From positions 56,727-120,726 of the IMG/VR virus record IMGVR_UViG_3300025581_000001: 64,000 bases of DNA; one strand, given 5' to 3'. This DNA comes from a virus. The notes beneath the pieces are model-generated. The model searched no databases and had not been told where the DNA came from. It saw only the letters and a program-made list of their open reading frames with translations. The position numbers were made by a program, and so were the translations under genes. This document shows, piece by piece, positions 50,017 to 59,327 of this stretch (positions are counted from its first letter, which is position 1; every line of letters begins with the position of its first letter).

Positions 50017-51996
50017 ATGACGAATTGGCGGTCACACAACGGGGCCAAACGCGCTGGATTTCGCGCCACGTTTAGCCACAAACGGCGAACGGCATCACGG
50101 TCGTGGTTAGCGACGTGGCTGCAAAAGCTATCGCCGTGGAGCGCGATTCTATTACTTACCATGCTGGCGACCGGGGCGCTGGCGCAAGGGCCTCCCGTGG
50201 GTTCAACCCCGCCGCCGCAAGCAATGGCTGCATTGTCGCCTGGTGGAATTTGGACGTACTTGAGACTCGACCCCAGCGGCAATCTCTACACTTCTGGTTC
50301 GCCTGCGATGGGGCCTGCGGTGGGAGCGACTCCATCACCTGTGGCATTGGTTGGATTCAATCCGACGACTGGGCGATGGGAGTACCTGACCCTCGACGCC
50401 AGTGGCAACCTAAACGTGACCGGAGGTGGTGGAGGCGGAAGTATGACTTACCCGTCCGGCACTGGCATTCCCGAAGTTACGAGTGGAGCATCTTGGGGAT
50501 CGACGTACAATGCGAGTAATCCGATCCCTACGAACTTCTTAACTCTACCTTCAGCATTGCCACCGAATGGTTCAGCGAGTGGTGATTTGAGTGGGAGCTA
50601 TCCCAGTCCAACCGTGGCTAAGATTAACGGGACTTCATTTCCTACTTCAGCGGCAGTGGTTGGTAGCGATGGCAGTGCTAAACCTGTGGCAGCTACAGTG
50701 CATGCTCTGTCTTTGATTCCACAGTGCATATCAGCTTCGGGCTCGGGCTCAGCATATACGTGCTCAACTTCCCCGACGTTTGTTCCCGCCGAAGGTGACT
50801 ACATTTGGTTCAAGGCAGATCTTGCAAGTACTGGCACTGCGACCCTGAAGGTGAACGGACAAGCAGGCACGCCCAATATCCACAAGGTTGGTGGGACGGT
50901 AAACATCGTTGCTAACGATCTGCGGGCTTTGCAGTGGACACTCATGCTATTTGACGGCAGCGCTTGGGACATGCAAGGGCAGCTTGGAAATGCTCCGCAA
51001 GCCGCACTTGGATATACGCCAGAAGACGTCGCCAACAAAGATACGACGACCACGTTGGGAACATCCGACACGAAGTATCCAAGTCAGAATGCAGCCAAGA
51101 CATATGTTGATACGTCGGTCAGTAATGCCATTGCGGGAGTTAATCCGGCGGTGGCGGTTCTTTTAGCTACCACGGCGGCTGGCGATACGAGTGGGTTGAC
51201 CTATGTGAGCGGTGTGTTCACGGGTTCAGTGAACACTCCCATTACCATTGACGGAACTGTGCTCACTGCCGTGGGCCAGCGTGTGCTGGTCAAGAATGAC
51301 ACGCAGAGTCCGTCTGGCGCGTTCAACGGCGTCTATTCCATGACTCAAGTCCAGACTGTTGCGCTTCCTCCTGTTCTAACTCGCGCTACGGACTACAACG
51401 CCCCAAGCGATATCAACAGCACTGGAGCGATCCCGGTACAAAGTGGGACGGTCAATACTACTACAAGCTGGCTGCTGACTTCTCAGGTTGTAACGGTAGG
51501 GACTAGTCCACTGACTTACGTGAAGTTCAGCCTTGCCCCAAGCACGATTCTTTATACAACGTCTGCTCCGACAGCGAACGGTGTTCTGTACGGTGCGGGA
51601 ACGCAGATCCCCAGCGTGGTGACTCCCCCCACCGTCAATGGACGCTACTCGGTAGGTTACACGGTCACAGGATCGGTAGCAGTTGCACCAACGGCTGTTC
51701 TCAGCACTATTCTAATTGCTAGCGGTGCTCAAGCGCTAGGCACTCCTACCGTCACGACGGGTACTTGTTCATCGGCTGTTACCGCAACCGCCACAGGCAC
51801 CTTGACTTCAGATGTAATCATTGCTACGCCTGCGGTTGACCCGACAGGCGTTACTGGCTACGCGCCTTCGGCCACAGGCAGTCTCTACATTCAAGCCTAC
51901 CCAACAACGGATACGGCGAACTTCAAGGTGTGCAATAACACTAGCGGTAGTCTCACACCATCGGCCATGACGATGAACTGGAGGGTGGTGAGATGA
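50017..51996 (+). CDS. Tail-fibre-like protein with N-terminal export/membrane segment
   Basis: 659 residues from ATG 50017, which has GAGGTGGG upstream; ATG 49981 overlapping the previous stop is the alternative. A long Arg-rich leader precedes a hydrophobic helix ending TGALAQ (~40-57), as in a signal peptide. The rest is beta-rich fibre-like sequence with a Gly run (~131-137), a SGDLSGSYPSPTV repeat, and the fibre motif ALGYTPEDVANK...YPSQNAAKTYVD (~325-365) known from phage tail fibres. Fibre identity is good; export of a virion fibre would be unusual. Confidence 0.7.
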   Translation: MTNWRSHNGAKRAGFRATFSHKRRTASRSWLATWLQKLSPWSAILLLTMLATGALAQGPPVGSTPPPQAMAALSPGGIWTYLRLDPSGNLYTSGSPAMGPAVGATPSPVALVGFNPTTGRWEYLTLDASGNLNVTGGGGGGSMTYPSGTGIPEVTSGASWGSTYNASNPIPTNFLTLPSALPPNGSASGDLSGSYPSPTVAKINGTSFPTSAAVVGSDGSAKPVAATVHALSLIPQCISASGSGSAYTCSTSPTFVPAEGDYIWFKADLASTGTATLKVNGQAGTPNIHKVGGTVNIVANDLRALQWTLMLFDGSAWDMQGQLGNAPQAALGYTPEDVANKDTTTTLGTSDTKYPSQNAAKTYVDTSVSNAIAGVNPAVAVLLATTAAGDTSGLTYVSGVFTGSVNTPITIDGTVLTAVGQRVLVKNDTQSPSGAFNGVYSMTQVQTVALPPVLTRATDYNAPSDINSTGAIPVQSGTVNTTTSWLLTSQVVTVGTSPLTYVKFSLAPSTILYTTSAPTANGVLYGAGTQIPSVVTPPTVNGRYSVGYTVTGSVAVAPTAVLSTILIASGAQALGTPTVTTGTCSSAVTATATGTLTSDVIIATPAVDPTGVTGYAPSATGSLYIQAYPTTDTANFKVCNNTSGSLTPSAMTMNWRVVR

Positions 51997-53459
51997 GGAA
52001 GCTTCTTGCGCTATTACTTATCCTTTCGGCTTCTTGCTGGGCGCAGCAGGTTATGCCAACTATGGGATCAAATTGGCAAGGAGCAGCAGCTATCGGCACG
52101 TTTACCGTAGTACAGACTGGACATTGCTCCCCTGGTAGCGCATCTAATACCTGCAACATCACACTTTCGCAAGCCTTGGTTGCGGGGAATCTTTATGGTT
52201 GGCTGCTTTACAGCAATAGCATAACCGTGCCGCTTCCGCTGTTGACCAGCACCAATGCCGGCGGAACTCTTGTAAAGCCTGTAAGTTGTGCAGTGGGTGC
52301 TGAGGTCGGCCCTTATCAGCCTTCCTGTGGATACATACTTCCAAGCACGAGCACAGGAACGAGCGGCACGACACTTACCACGACCATGACGCAGAACTGC
52401 GGAAGCAGTCAGTGTCAGATTTACTTTGCAGAACTATACCCCAGTGCGGCTCCTAGCAATGTCGCTCTGGATGGTGTTGGTGCTCTCTACAACGCTGCAA
52501 GCACCAGTATCGTCGGGCCATCATTTACATTTTCCGGCACTGGCGACGCAGTATTTCAAGGTGAAGCGACGAGTGGGACGGGGCCAAGTTCGGTTACTTC
52601 TCCTTATAATACGAACGCCTATTTAGCAGCGCGAGAAGGATTGTCGGTGGCCATTCCGAGCAACGGGACAACGCCGACGTGGACGATTGGCAGTTCTACT
52701 CCTGCTACTGCTATAGCAATGGCGTTTGGTTGGAATACGACCGCTTGCGTGGAAAACAGCTTTCAGGATTTCGAGGGCGGGGTTAGCGGAAACTCAGTCA
52801 CTGTGCCGCTGCTTCATGCTAGTCAGCATGGTTGGAATGGTGGTGTTTGGACGATTACCGGAGCACCAAAGTACAGTTCAACGCAAGCTCACGGCTTAAC
52901 TAATGCCACCCGCTTATGTGGGGATGGTGTGACTTATTCTAGCGGAGCGGGCACGTTGGGCCTTAGCGTAACAGGTACGGGGAGTGCCGTTGCCGATGGT
53001 CTTACCTACAGTTTCGGAATATCCATGATCCCCTCAATGACCTTGGGATTCTGGTATTACAACTCGCTTGCCGCTAACGATACCTCCCTCATTGATTGCG
53101 GGTCTATAACTGCCGGGGCCGGTGGACAAGATTACTCTTCAGCGAACTGCTATGGCGACGGAGCCACCCGATATGTAGTGATTGAAACCAACGGCGGCGG
53201 GGGTTCTCACGTCAACATGCCGAGCGTGGGCTGGTACTTCATCGAGGTTGACTACAATGCAGGAGGAACGCACGCGGTCAAGCTTTATGATTCGACCCAC
53301 AGTTTAATCGGAACATCAACCCACGCTGCAACTGGAACCTATTATCCGACCCTTTTCAACATAGGGCATAACAACGCTTCATCTATTACGAATGGAGCCG
53401 TAGTTTACTGGGACAGTGCAACCTTGTCCCTTACGGGGCAGACTCCGATTGGATGGTGA
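51993..53459 (+). CDS. Exported protein with LamG-like C-terminal domain
   Basis: 488 residues. Signal peptide of ~17 residues ending SCWAQ. Residues ~30-245 are a Ser/Thr-rich beta domain with Cys pairs; residues ~255-488 resemble a concanavalin/LamG jelly-roll (FQDFEGGVSGN..., GFWYYNS, HAVKLYDSTHSL, ALAVYWDSATL-type end). Likely surface-acting or sugar-binding. ATGA coupling to the fibre-like gene upstream suggests a joint role. Confidence 0.6.
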   Translation: MRKLLALLLILSASCWAQQVMPTMGSNWQGAAAIGTFTVVQTGHCSPGSASNTCNITLSQALVAGNLYGWLLYSNSITVPLPLLTSTNAGGTLVKPVSCAVGAEVGPYQPSCGYILPSTSTGTSGTTLTTTMTQNCGSSQCQIYFAELYPSAAPSNVALDGVGALYNAASTSIVGPSFTFSGTGDAVFQGEATSGTGPSSVTSPYNTNAYLAAREGLSVAIPSNGTTPTWTIGSSTPATAIAMAFGWNTTACVENSFQDFEGGVSGNSVTVPLLHASQHGWNGGVWTITGAPKYSSTQAHGLTNATRLCGDGVTYSSGAGTLGLSVTGTGSAVADGLTYSFGISMIPSMTLGFWYYNSLAANDTSLIDCGSITAGAGGQDYSSANCYGDGATRYVVIETNGGGGSHVNMPSVGWYFIEVDYNAGGTHAVKLYDSTHSLIGTSTHAATGTYYPTLFNIGHNNASSITNGAVVYWDSATLSLTGQTPIGW

Positions 53460-53465
53460 TCTGTT

Positions 53466-53684
53466 GTGAGGTTAATTTTTAGCGGCACTAAAAACATTAC
53501 CGAGGACGGGAAGAAAGTGATCGAGATGATTGCACGAGGCGGGATGAACTCGGAGATTGCCGAGGAGTTTAGTACGACGGAACAAGTTGTTAAGAACGCG
53601 GTAGGGAAACTGTGTGATCGCTTCGGAGCGGTTAATCGAGCGAATTTGGTTGCACGCGCTTATAAGTGGGGGATTCTGAAATGA
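53466..53684 (+). CDS. Solo LuxR-type HTH regulator
   Basis: 72 residues that are almost only a GerE/LuxR HTH: EDGKKVIEMIARGGMNSEIAEEF-TTEQVVKNAVGKLCDRFG-VNRANLVARA. No sensor domain. GTG start; stop overlaps the next ATG (ATGA). A DNA-binding regulator set within an operon of exported proteins; may control these genes or host surface genes. Confidence 0.75.
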   Translation: MRLIFSGTKNITEDGKKVIEMIARGGMNSEIAEEFSTTEQVVKNAVGKLCDRFGAVNRANLVARAYKWGILK

Positions 53685-54019
53685 AACACTTACTCTTGAT
53701 TCTTGCGCTTCTAGTTTCCACGGCAGCATTTGCTGCGCCTCCGGGACAGATCCACGGTCTTATGTGGTCGTGGGTCCTATCGCCTAGCCAGGGGGTCATC
53801 TTACAAGACCTTTACTGTGGCACGGCTGCTGGGGGAGAGAACTACTCGACGCCGGTGGCTACGCTGTCAGCCACGGCAACATCATATCTCTATCAAGGCG
53901 GAGTCGCAGGCACGAAGTATTATTGCACCGTTACCGCTTCCAACACATTTTGGGAATCTGTGCCGAGCAACGAGGCGGCGGCTATTTATCCTTGTTCCCA
54001 CGGGAAACCTTGTAGGTAA
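53681..54019 (+). CDS. Exported fibronectin III-like protein
   Basis: 112 residues: signal peptide to ~AFA (residue 18), then one fibronectin III-like domain (LMWSWVLSPSQGV...YCGTAAGGENYSTPVA...TKYYCTVTAS...ESVPSNEA). This layout is frequent in acidobacterial exported proteins. Paralogue of the protein at 58929. Co-translated with the LuxR-type gene. Confidence 0.65.
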   Translation: MKHLLLILALLVSTAAFAAPPGQIHGLMWSWVLSPSQGVILQDLYCGTAAGGENYSTPVATLSATATSYLYQGGVAGTKYYCTVTASNTFWESVPSNEAAAIYPCSHGKPCR

Positions 54020-54025
54020 TCCACA

Positions 54026-55504
54026 ATGAGCATGAAACACTTACTCATATTTTGTGTATTGCTGGTTGCTTCTTACGTGGGCGCTCAAGCTGTGACTCCG
54101 GGCACGCTCTGCACTGCGAAATGGCATCCATACGGAGGGGCAATTAGTTCCGGCTCGAAGACATTTACTTCGAGTTACGCTGATTTCACAAAGGCTGGCG
54201 TTAAACTGCATCTCTTGGTTTCTGGTGCTGGCGCGTCGGGCGTGGACTTAATTACGACTTGCAGTACCCAGCGCGACGGAACTTGTATAACCAGCGATGC
54301 AGCTAGCACGCCCGTCACCAACGCCGCTTTCGTGTTCGGCGCAAGCGTAGACGATACTGTTGCTCTTAGGAAGGTTATCGCGGCAGGTGGTCGTATTGTC
54401 TTACCTGCTGGCGTTTGTCCTATCTCGTCTACGCTAACCATCAATTTGCCCGACGATAGCAGCGTTGGAATGGTAATCGAAGGCGGCGGAAATTTTGCCA
54501 GTACGACTCTCCTGTGGATAGGCGCAGCGGGTACAAGCGGAGCTACAGGCCCAAACATTATTGCGGTGGGGGACGGCTTGGCGGTCGGCCCTGGCCCCGT
54601 AAAGGTGGACGGAGTTCAGTTCACTTCTCTTGATGCGGCGCACAAGGCTGGCGGAGGATTGCGGTGGTTGAACGGCGGACTAGACGAAGTTACCAACAGC
54701 CTATTTGGTCTTTTGTCTGATGGTGTGAGTGCCAGCAATAACATGAAGTCGCGCATCGACTTTAACCATTTTGCTAGAACCACGCGAGATGCGATTGCTT
54801 TCGACGCAGGGCAAGGTGGCCCAGTCAATTCGACTTCTGTAATTTTCAATGAGTTCTATTACTGTGGGCGCTACTGCTTCGAGAACACCAGCGGTGGAAG
54901 TGGCGGGTCGAATGTCAACTGGGTCGCTTTCAATGATTTTGAAGGACAAATTGCCGATAAAACCTTGGGAATGTTTTACTCCATCGGTGCGCGAGAAGTA
55001 TATGCATTCAACCGCCACGAGGATGGTGTCCATTCTGCACCCACATATCGCACTGCAACCTTTGGAGCGCAGGCGCGAGTTCTAGGGAACGCCTTCAATC
55101 AAATCCCTACTGCAGACTACACGATAGAGTTCCTCGTTGGTGGTGAGAGCCACCTCAGCGCGAACACCTACAACGGCAGTAGCAGTCTCGGGGTAGCCGA
55201 ATTTGATGCTGGAGGGGCTTTTGGTTCTACCAGCTCCAGTGAGGAGTTGGCATACGGAGCAGTTGGAGGAACCTTCGGCCCATATGTTCAATTTGCTGTG
55301 AGTGGGAGGGGTTTAGTTGCGGGGAACTTAACGAAGGCCGTGGCTAATGGGGCATTGCCCCCAACACTAGGGGATGCTGGAATCTCGGCGGCAAATGTGG
55401 TTACTACCTGCGCCGGATCAAATGCGGTGGGTCACGCAACTTGCTGGAAGACCGGAACTACTGTTGGCTATGTGGCCCCGGACGGAACATGCGTATGCAA
55501 CTGA
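54026..55504 (+). CDS. Exported beta-helix, tail-spike-like protein
   Basis: 492 residues. Signal peptide ~1-21 (ends VGAQ). Residues ~100-400 show the pectate-lyase-like right-handed beta-helix pattern used by phage spikes and polysaccharide depolymerases: DDTVALRKVIAAGG-IVLPAG, then repeated short strands with Asn ladders. The C-terminus ends GYVAPDGTCVCN. Could degrade or bind surface polysaccharide. Its last ~44 bases are repeated at 55938. Confidence 0.65.
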   Translation: MSMKHLLIFCVLLVASYVGAQAVTPGTLCTAKWHPYGGAISSGSKTFTSSYADFTKAGVKLHLLVSGAGASGVDLITTCSTQRDGTCITSDAASTPVTNAAFVFGASVDDTVALRKVIAAGGRIVLPAGVCPISSTLTINLPDDSSVGMVIEGGGNFASTTLLWIGAAGTSGATGPNIIAVGDGLAVGPGPVKVDGVQFTSLDAAHKAGGGLRWLNGGLDEVTNSLFGLLSDGVSASNNMKSRIDFNHFARTTRDAIAFDAGQGGPVNSTSVIFNEFYYCGRYCFENTSGGSGGSNVNWVAFNDFEGQIADKTLGMFYSIGAREVYAFNRHEDGVHSAPTYRTATFGAQARVLGNAFNQIPTADYTIEFLVGGESHLSANTYNGSSSLGVAEFDAGGAFGSTSSSEELAYGAVGGTFGPYVQFAVSGRGLVAGNLTKAVANGALPPTLGDAGISAANVVTTCAGSNAVGHATCWKTGTTVGYVAPDGTCVCN

Positions 55505-55981
55505 TGCGCACGGGAATTCGAACAGTATGCGATTTTCTCTGGATTCACCGAGATCGCCTTCGCAGCGTGGCGGTCGATGAACTTCCGGATTCACTGGCTC
55601 AACGCCGTCTCTATCTCATCGGCAGCGGCGTTCCATGGTCAGCAGCGCTCCTTTGTCCGTGTGGTTGCGGCGAGGTGATCCAGCTCAGTCTGTTGCCCGA
55701 CGACTCACCAAGTTGGACGGTCAGCTTTGATCGCGACGGGTTGCCAACACTTTCTCCTTCGGTTTGGCGGACGAAGGGATGCCGTTCGCATTTCTTTTTG
55801 CGGCGTGGGGCGATCGTATGGCACCGGGGCAGAGAGGTCGTTCATCGGCACGCGCGTTAAGCATTTGTGCTGAGGCGCGCTGGTTCAGGCTTGGAACCCG
55901 GTCCCGGCCGCGGTGGCCGCGCTTTGCTGCCAGAGGTGTTGGCTATGTGGCCCCGGACGGAACATGCACCTGCAACTGATG
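55463..55981 (+). repeat. Direct repeat flanking the DUF6527-like gene
   Basis: A 44-base segment at 55463-55506 (coding the end of the spike-like gene) recurs at 55938-55981 with the first 30 bases identical, then a 3-base change, then 11 identical bases. The copies are 475 bases apart and enclose the DUF6527-like gene. The second copy still encodes a VGYVAPDGTC-CN ending, out of context, indicating a duplicated 3' end around an inserted cassette. Confidence 0.75.
55504..55860 (+). CDS. DUF6527-like protein
   Basis: 118 residues. LCPCGCGEVIQLSLL, then SW-V--D--GLPTLSPSVWRTKGCRSHFFLRRGAIVWHRG fits the DUF6527 pattern (PCGCG...W...P.L.PSv....CrSHf.ir.G.v.W). I recall this family near bacterial ubiquitin-like conjugation genes; none are present here. 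The Cys/His set suggests zinc binding. ATG 55504 shares one base with the upstream stop; ATG 55495 is an alternative. Lies in a repeat-flanked cassette. The 156 bases after it hold only the second repeat and GC-rich sequence. Confidence 0.65.
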   Translation: MRTGIRTVCDFLWIHRDRLRSVAVDELPDSLAQRRLYLIGSGVPWSAALLCPCGCGEVIQLSLLPDDSPSWTVSFDRDGLPTLSPSVWRTKGCRSHFFLRRGAIVWHRGREVVHRHAR

Positions 55982-56016
55982 AGCATGGGTAGGAAGAGCA
56001 TGACAAAGGAGTATAT

Positions 56017-58917
56017 ATGAAAATCTTTTTCAAGATCATCGCAGCCTTGGCGTTGTTGTCTCTGCCACTATGGGCGCAGATCACGAATGTCCAGTGCGGC
56101 AATGACGTCACTAATACATGGACCGCCTGCCCAGCCAATCCCCCGTATCCGCCGACTACGACAGTCGGAGGCATCGACACGACCCAGCCCAGCACTGGCG
56201 CATTTGTAGCCTTCAAGTGGCAGACTCCAACTTGCTCCTCGACGGTCTTGGTGTGGATTCGTGACATCAACCACGTTTCCGAGCGTTATTTTCAAGGCGA
56301 TGCTGGGGGAAACGACGGCTGTGCTCCCGGTTATGCGAAGAACCACAGCGTTCGCGCCGATCATTTGGTTCCTTCTTATGATGGACTGACGGTGCTTGGT
56401 AATCAGCTAAAACCGTTCAGTCTTAGTCAGCACGGTACGTTCTTCTATGTCGCATCTCAAGACCAGAATCACACTGGGGCGAATGATCTGTGGATTACTC
56501 TTGGTGGGCCGTGTATGGCTGATACGATGCACGGTTGCGCTCCCTATGGCGTGGCGCTCCCGATTCCCGATACCACCCAAAGTCCTGTGTGGGGTCTGTG
56601 GATTTACGGGGCACAGAACGTCTATCAGGGCGACGATCTGTGGCTGGCTCTATTTAATGTGCTCGCTCAAGGGCCGGGAGCAGGCTCTGTTGTCATGCCG
56701 TGGAGCAGTGTTCAGTGGACACGATTGACGATGCCGGACGGCTCGGCCTGTATGAGCAATTGTGCCGACGTTCAGGATGGGAGGGTTTTCAATCTCGACC
56801 TTCAGCTTGTCGATTCGCAAGCGTTCTCGGATTCTCCGGGTTCAGACTATACAACCTACATGATTGATAGTGCAAAGCACTGGGACTGGTCTTATGCTGG
56901 TAACTTCAGGGCGCTGACAGGTACTCAAGCCCTTCGCGTGAGATTGAACTGTAACGGCCACGGTTCGCAAGCAGCTTGCGGTCAGGCGGCTCCGACGCCG
57001 CTTGGCAGCTATAAGATGCAAGCGCAGTTTCAGCCCTTGGCTGGACGCGATACCGGAGCAGTAGTAGGACAGCCGATCACGCTGAGCTATACGTTCACGG
57101 TGAGTCCGATGCCGACGCCGTTTGTGGCTAATCCACCAGCGTGTCTTGCAGCAGGAAACTGTCCGCCTGTACCTTGTGAATTGAGCGGAAGTTGCGGTGG
57201 CTATAACTACGAAGACGAGATTAAGAATTGGGGAGTAATCAACTGCACTGGTGGCCCTCGCACATGGATGAGCCGCCTTAGTCGAGAATACACTTACTCG
57301 ATTGGCAACATGGATGTCAACGCTTATGGTGCGAACACTTCAACGGAGCTTGCTGGACAGTGGAACTACGACAACACGCGGGCTTATTTGGATGCAGCGG
57401 ATCGTGCTGACCTGAAAGGATGGGCTGTGCCAGCAGGAGCATCGCTGCAACCTAACGGCCAGCCTTATCCAAGCGCCGGAGCCTACTTCCGTCACTGCGC
57501 GTCGATATCAGGACAGGCGTACCGAGATTTCTACGCCGGAGTTGGAGCGGCAGGAACATTGTGGCCGGGCGGAACGCTGCGCGAATGGAACATTTTTCCG
57601 AACGGCGCGGCTATGCTTTCGGAGCGGACGGGCAGCATCGAGGCCAAGCAAGCGGTGCTTAACATGGGGTCGATGGGTGGAACTGGCGGGACGAAGCAAG
57701 GCAGCACAATCTATCGGTACTTCCCTCTTACAGCATATGACCAAGCACGGCAAACACCTTATCAGATGAATGCTATTCTAGCCGCTTGGCAAATCAACAA
57801 CTCAATTTCTGCAATGGATAGGTATCAGTTAAAGCGATTAGCCACGACGTTGATGGGAGGATTTGACCAGACTATCAACAATGACCCTTATGGTCGCAAC
57901 TACGGCAGCATCCAGCATCCTCAGACATGGCCTTTCGGTATGATAAACAGGAATTACATGTTGGGTGTTGGTATGGAAGCCCTGGCTGAATACTACGATT
58001 GGCAAGGTGTTGTAGGAGAACCGCAAGACCCACGCATACCTGTAGCGATCAAGGCCATGCTAGATTATATGTGGAACCGCATGTGGGCAGTGAATTCCAG
58101 TGGCTATCATGCTTTCTACTATGACGGTTACGATCTTCCACACGGCCCCAGCATTGACAACGATGGTTTTACTTTGTTGAACAACATTGTGTGTTCATCC
58201 TTCGCGTGGTACTGGGCTAAGTCAGGTGACGACACCTATCGAACACGGGGTGACGACTGCTGGCAGAACGGAGTTGGACAGTCTGCTCAAGGACAGATTT
58301 ACTTCACTGGTAAAGACTTCGGGCAGATGAACAAAGCGGCTGCGGATTACATCGGTTACCGTTCCAAAGCTGGATTCCTGTCTTCTACTTTTCCTGCAAG
58401 CAATCCTCCGGTGCCGGGTGGAGTCCCGGATACGGTTCCACCTGTTTCGCGTCCGATGGTGATGACGAATACGACGACGACGGATTCACCTGTAGATCAA
58501 TTTACTGGAGTGAAACCAGTAACAGCCATCACTAGCTCATCGGTGAAGCTAACATGGAGCACCTACAAGCAACTGCAAAGAGTTGAAGTGGACTACGGTT
58601 CAACTGCCAACTACGGTTCAGTCGCTCTTGGAGTTAGCACTTCATGCACTGCGATCAATGAGTGCCACATAGGTTGCAGCACGGTGGTTGGCTCAATCGG
58701 GCAGTCGATCTGCAACGAGTCCTATTGGAACACGGTAACGATCAGCGGGTTGCTACCAAGTAGCACCTATCATTTCCGTGTGCTTGGCAAGGACATGTTT
58801 GGGAACATAGCCGTATCGAACACATTTCCCGGAACAACCGGGTCGAACAAGGACTTCACATTTGTGACGGCAGCGGGTGGCTCCAAGCCTCCAGCTCCGC
58901 AACTGACGGTGCAATAA
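56017..58917 (+). CDS. Large exported multi-domain protein with fibronectin III-like end
   Basis: 966 residues; signal peptide ending LPLWAQ (~21). Residues ~25-370 are beta-rich with Cys pairs; ~395-800 form a helical, Trp/Tyr-rich region (repeated NDPYGRNYG, YYDWQG, YMWNRMW) resembling alpha/alpha toroids of polysaccharide lyases, though no catalytic set could be fixed; ~850-950 is a fibronectin III/purple-acid-phosphatase-N-like domain (KLTWSTYKQLQRVEVDYGSTANYG). AAAGGAG precedes the ATG. Possible depolymerase or surface protein. Confidence 0.6.
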   Translation: MKIFFKIIAALALLSLPLWAQITNVQCGNDVTNTWTACPANPPYPPTTTVGGIDTTQPSTGAFVAFKWQTPTCSSTVLVWIRDINHVSERYFQGDAGGNDGCAPGYAKNHSVRADHLVPSYDGLTVLGNQLKPFSLSQHGTFFYVASQDQNHTGANDLWITLGGPCMADTMHGCAPYGVALPIPDTTQSPVWGLWIYGAQNVYQGDDLWLALFNVLAQGPGAGSVVMPWSSVQWTRLTMPDGSACMSNCADVQDGRVFNLDLQLVDSQAFSDSPGSDYTTYMIDSAKHWDWSYAGNFRALTGTQALRVRLNCNGHGSQAACGQAAPTPLGSYKMQAQFQPLAGRDTGAVVGQPITLSYTFTVSPMPTPFVANPPACLAAGNCPPVPCELSGSCGGYNYEDEIKNWGVINCTGGPRTWMSRLSREYTYSIGNMDVNAYGANTSTELAGQWNYDNTRAYLDAADRADLKGWAVPAGASLQPNGQPYPSAGAYFRHCASISGQAYRDFYAGVGAAGTLWPGGTLREWNIFPNGAAMLSERTGSIEAKQAVLNMGSMGGTGGTKQGSTIYRYFPLTAYDQARQTPYQMNAILAAWQINNSISAMDRYQLKRLATTLMGGFDQTINNDPYGRNYGSIQHPQTWPFGMINRNYMLGVGMEALAEYYDWQGVVGEPQDPRIPVAIKAMLDYMWNRMWAVNSSGYHAFYYDGYDLPHGPSIDNDGFTLLNNIVCSSFAWYWAKSGDDTYRTRGDDCWQNGVGQSAQGQIYFTGKDFGQMNKAAADYIGYRSKAGFLSSTFPASNPPVPGGVPDTVPPVSRPMVMTNTTTTDSPVDQFTGVKPVTAITSSSVKLTWSTYKQLQRVEVDYGSTANYGSVALGVSTSCTAINECHIGCSTVVGSIGQSICNESYWNTVTISGLLPSSTYHFRVLGKDMFGNIAVSNTFPGTTGSNKDFTFVTAAGGSKPPAPQLTVQ

Positions 58918-58928
58918 GGAGAATCATT

Positions 58929-59324
58929 ATGAAAAAGATTGGTTTGCTTCTCGTGCTGGTATTCACGATGTCGGCGATCACCGTTTCGCAAGAGCGAGCG
59001 ATAACCCAAGGGCCAGTTAAGTCATCCCCTGCAACGCCCGGACAGATCCAAGGCCCCAAGTTGTCATGGTCGGACACACAGAGCTGCGATAGCTTTAATA
59101 TCTACCGGGGAACAGCACCGGGCGGCGAAGGGACGGTGCCGTATATGTCGTTTCCGGGAACCATCCTTAGCTACCAGGACAGTGCTGTAACTTGTACAAG
59201 TCCGCCGACGACTTATTACTATGTGGCAACGTGTGTGGCTGGTGGCAACGAATCCCCTGTCTCAAATGAGGGCAGCAAGCAGGTTGTCTGTCCCACACCT
59301 CCGAAGTTGAACCCGGTGCAGTAG
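58929..59324 (+). CDS. Exported fibronectin III-like protein, paralogue
   Basis: 131 residues, signal peptide ~1-20 (ends VSQ), then one fibronectin III-like domain (LSWSDTQSCDSFNIYRGTAPGGEG...TYYYVATCVAGG-ESPVSNEG). Similar to the protein at 53681. AAGGAGAATC before the ATG. Directly upstream of the HAD-domain gene. Confidence 0.65.
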   Translation: MKKIGLLLVLVFTMSAITVSQERAITQGPVKSSPATPGQIQGPKLSWSDTQSCDSFNIYRGTAPGGEGTVPYMSFPGTILSYQDSAVTCTSPPTTYYYVATCVAGGNESPVSNEGSKQVVCPTPPKLNPVQ

Positions 59325-59327
59325 GCG

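Noticed and set aside
50017-59324. Diversity-generating retroelement for the fibre genes
   Set aside because: No reverse transcriptase gene and no template/variable repeat pair was seen. The only clear repeat (55463/55938) flanks a gene and is not adenine-mutated.
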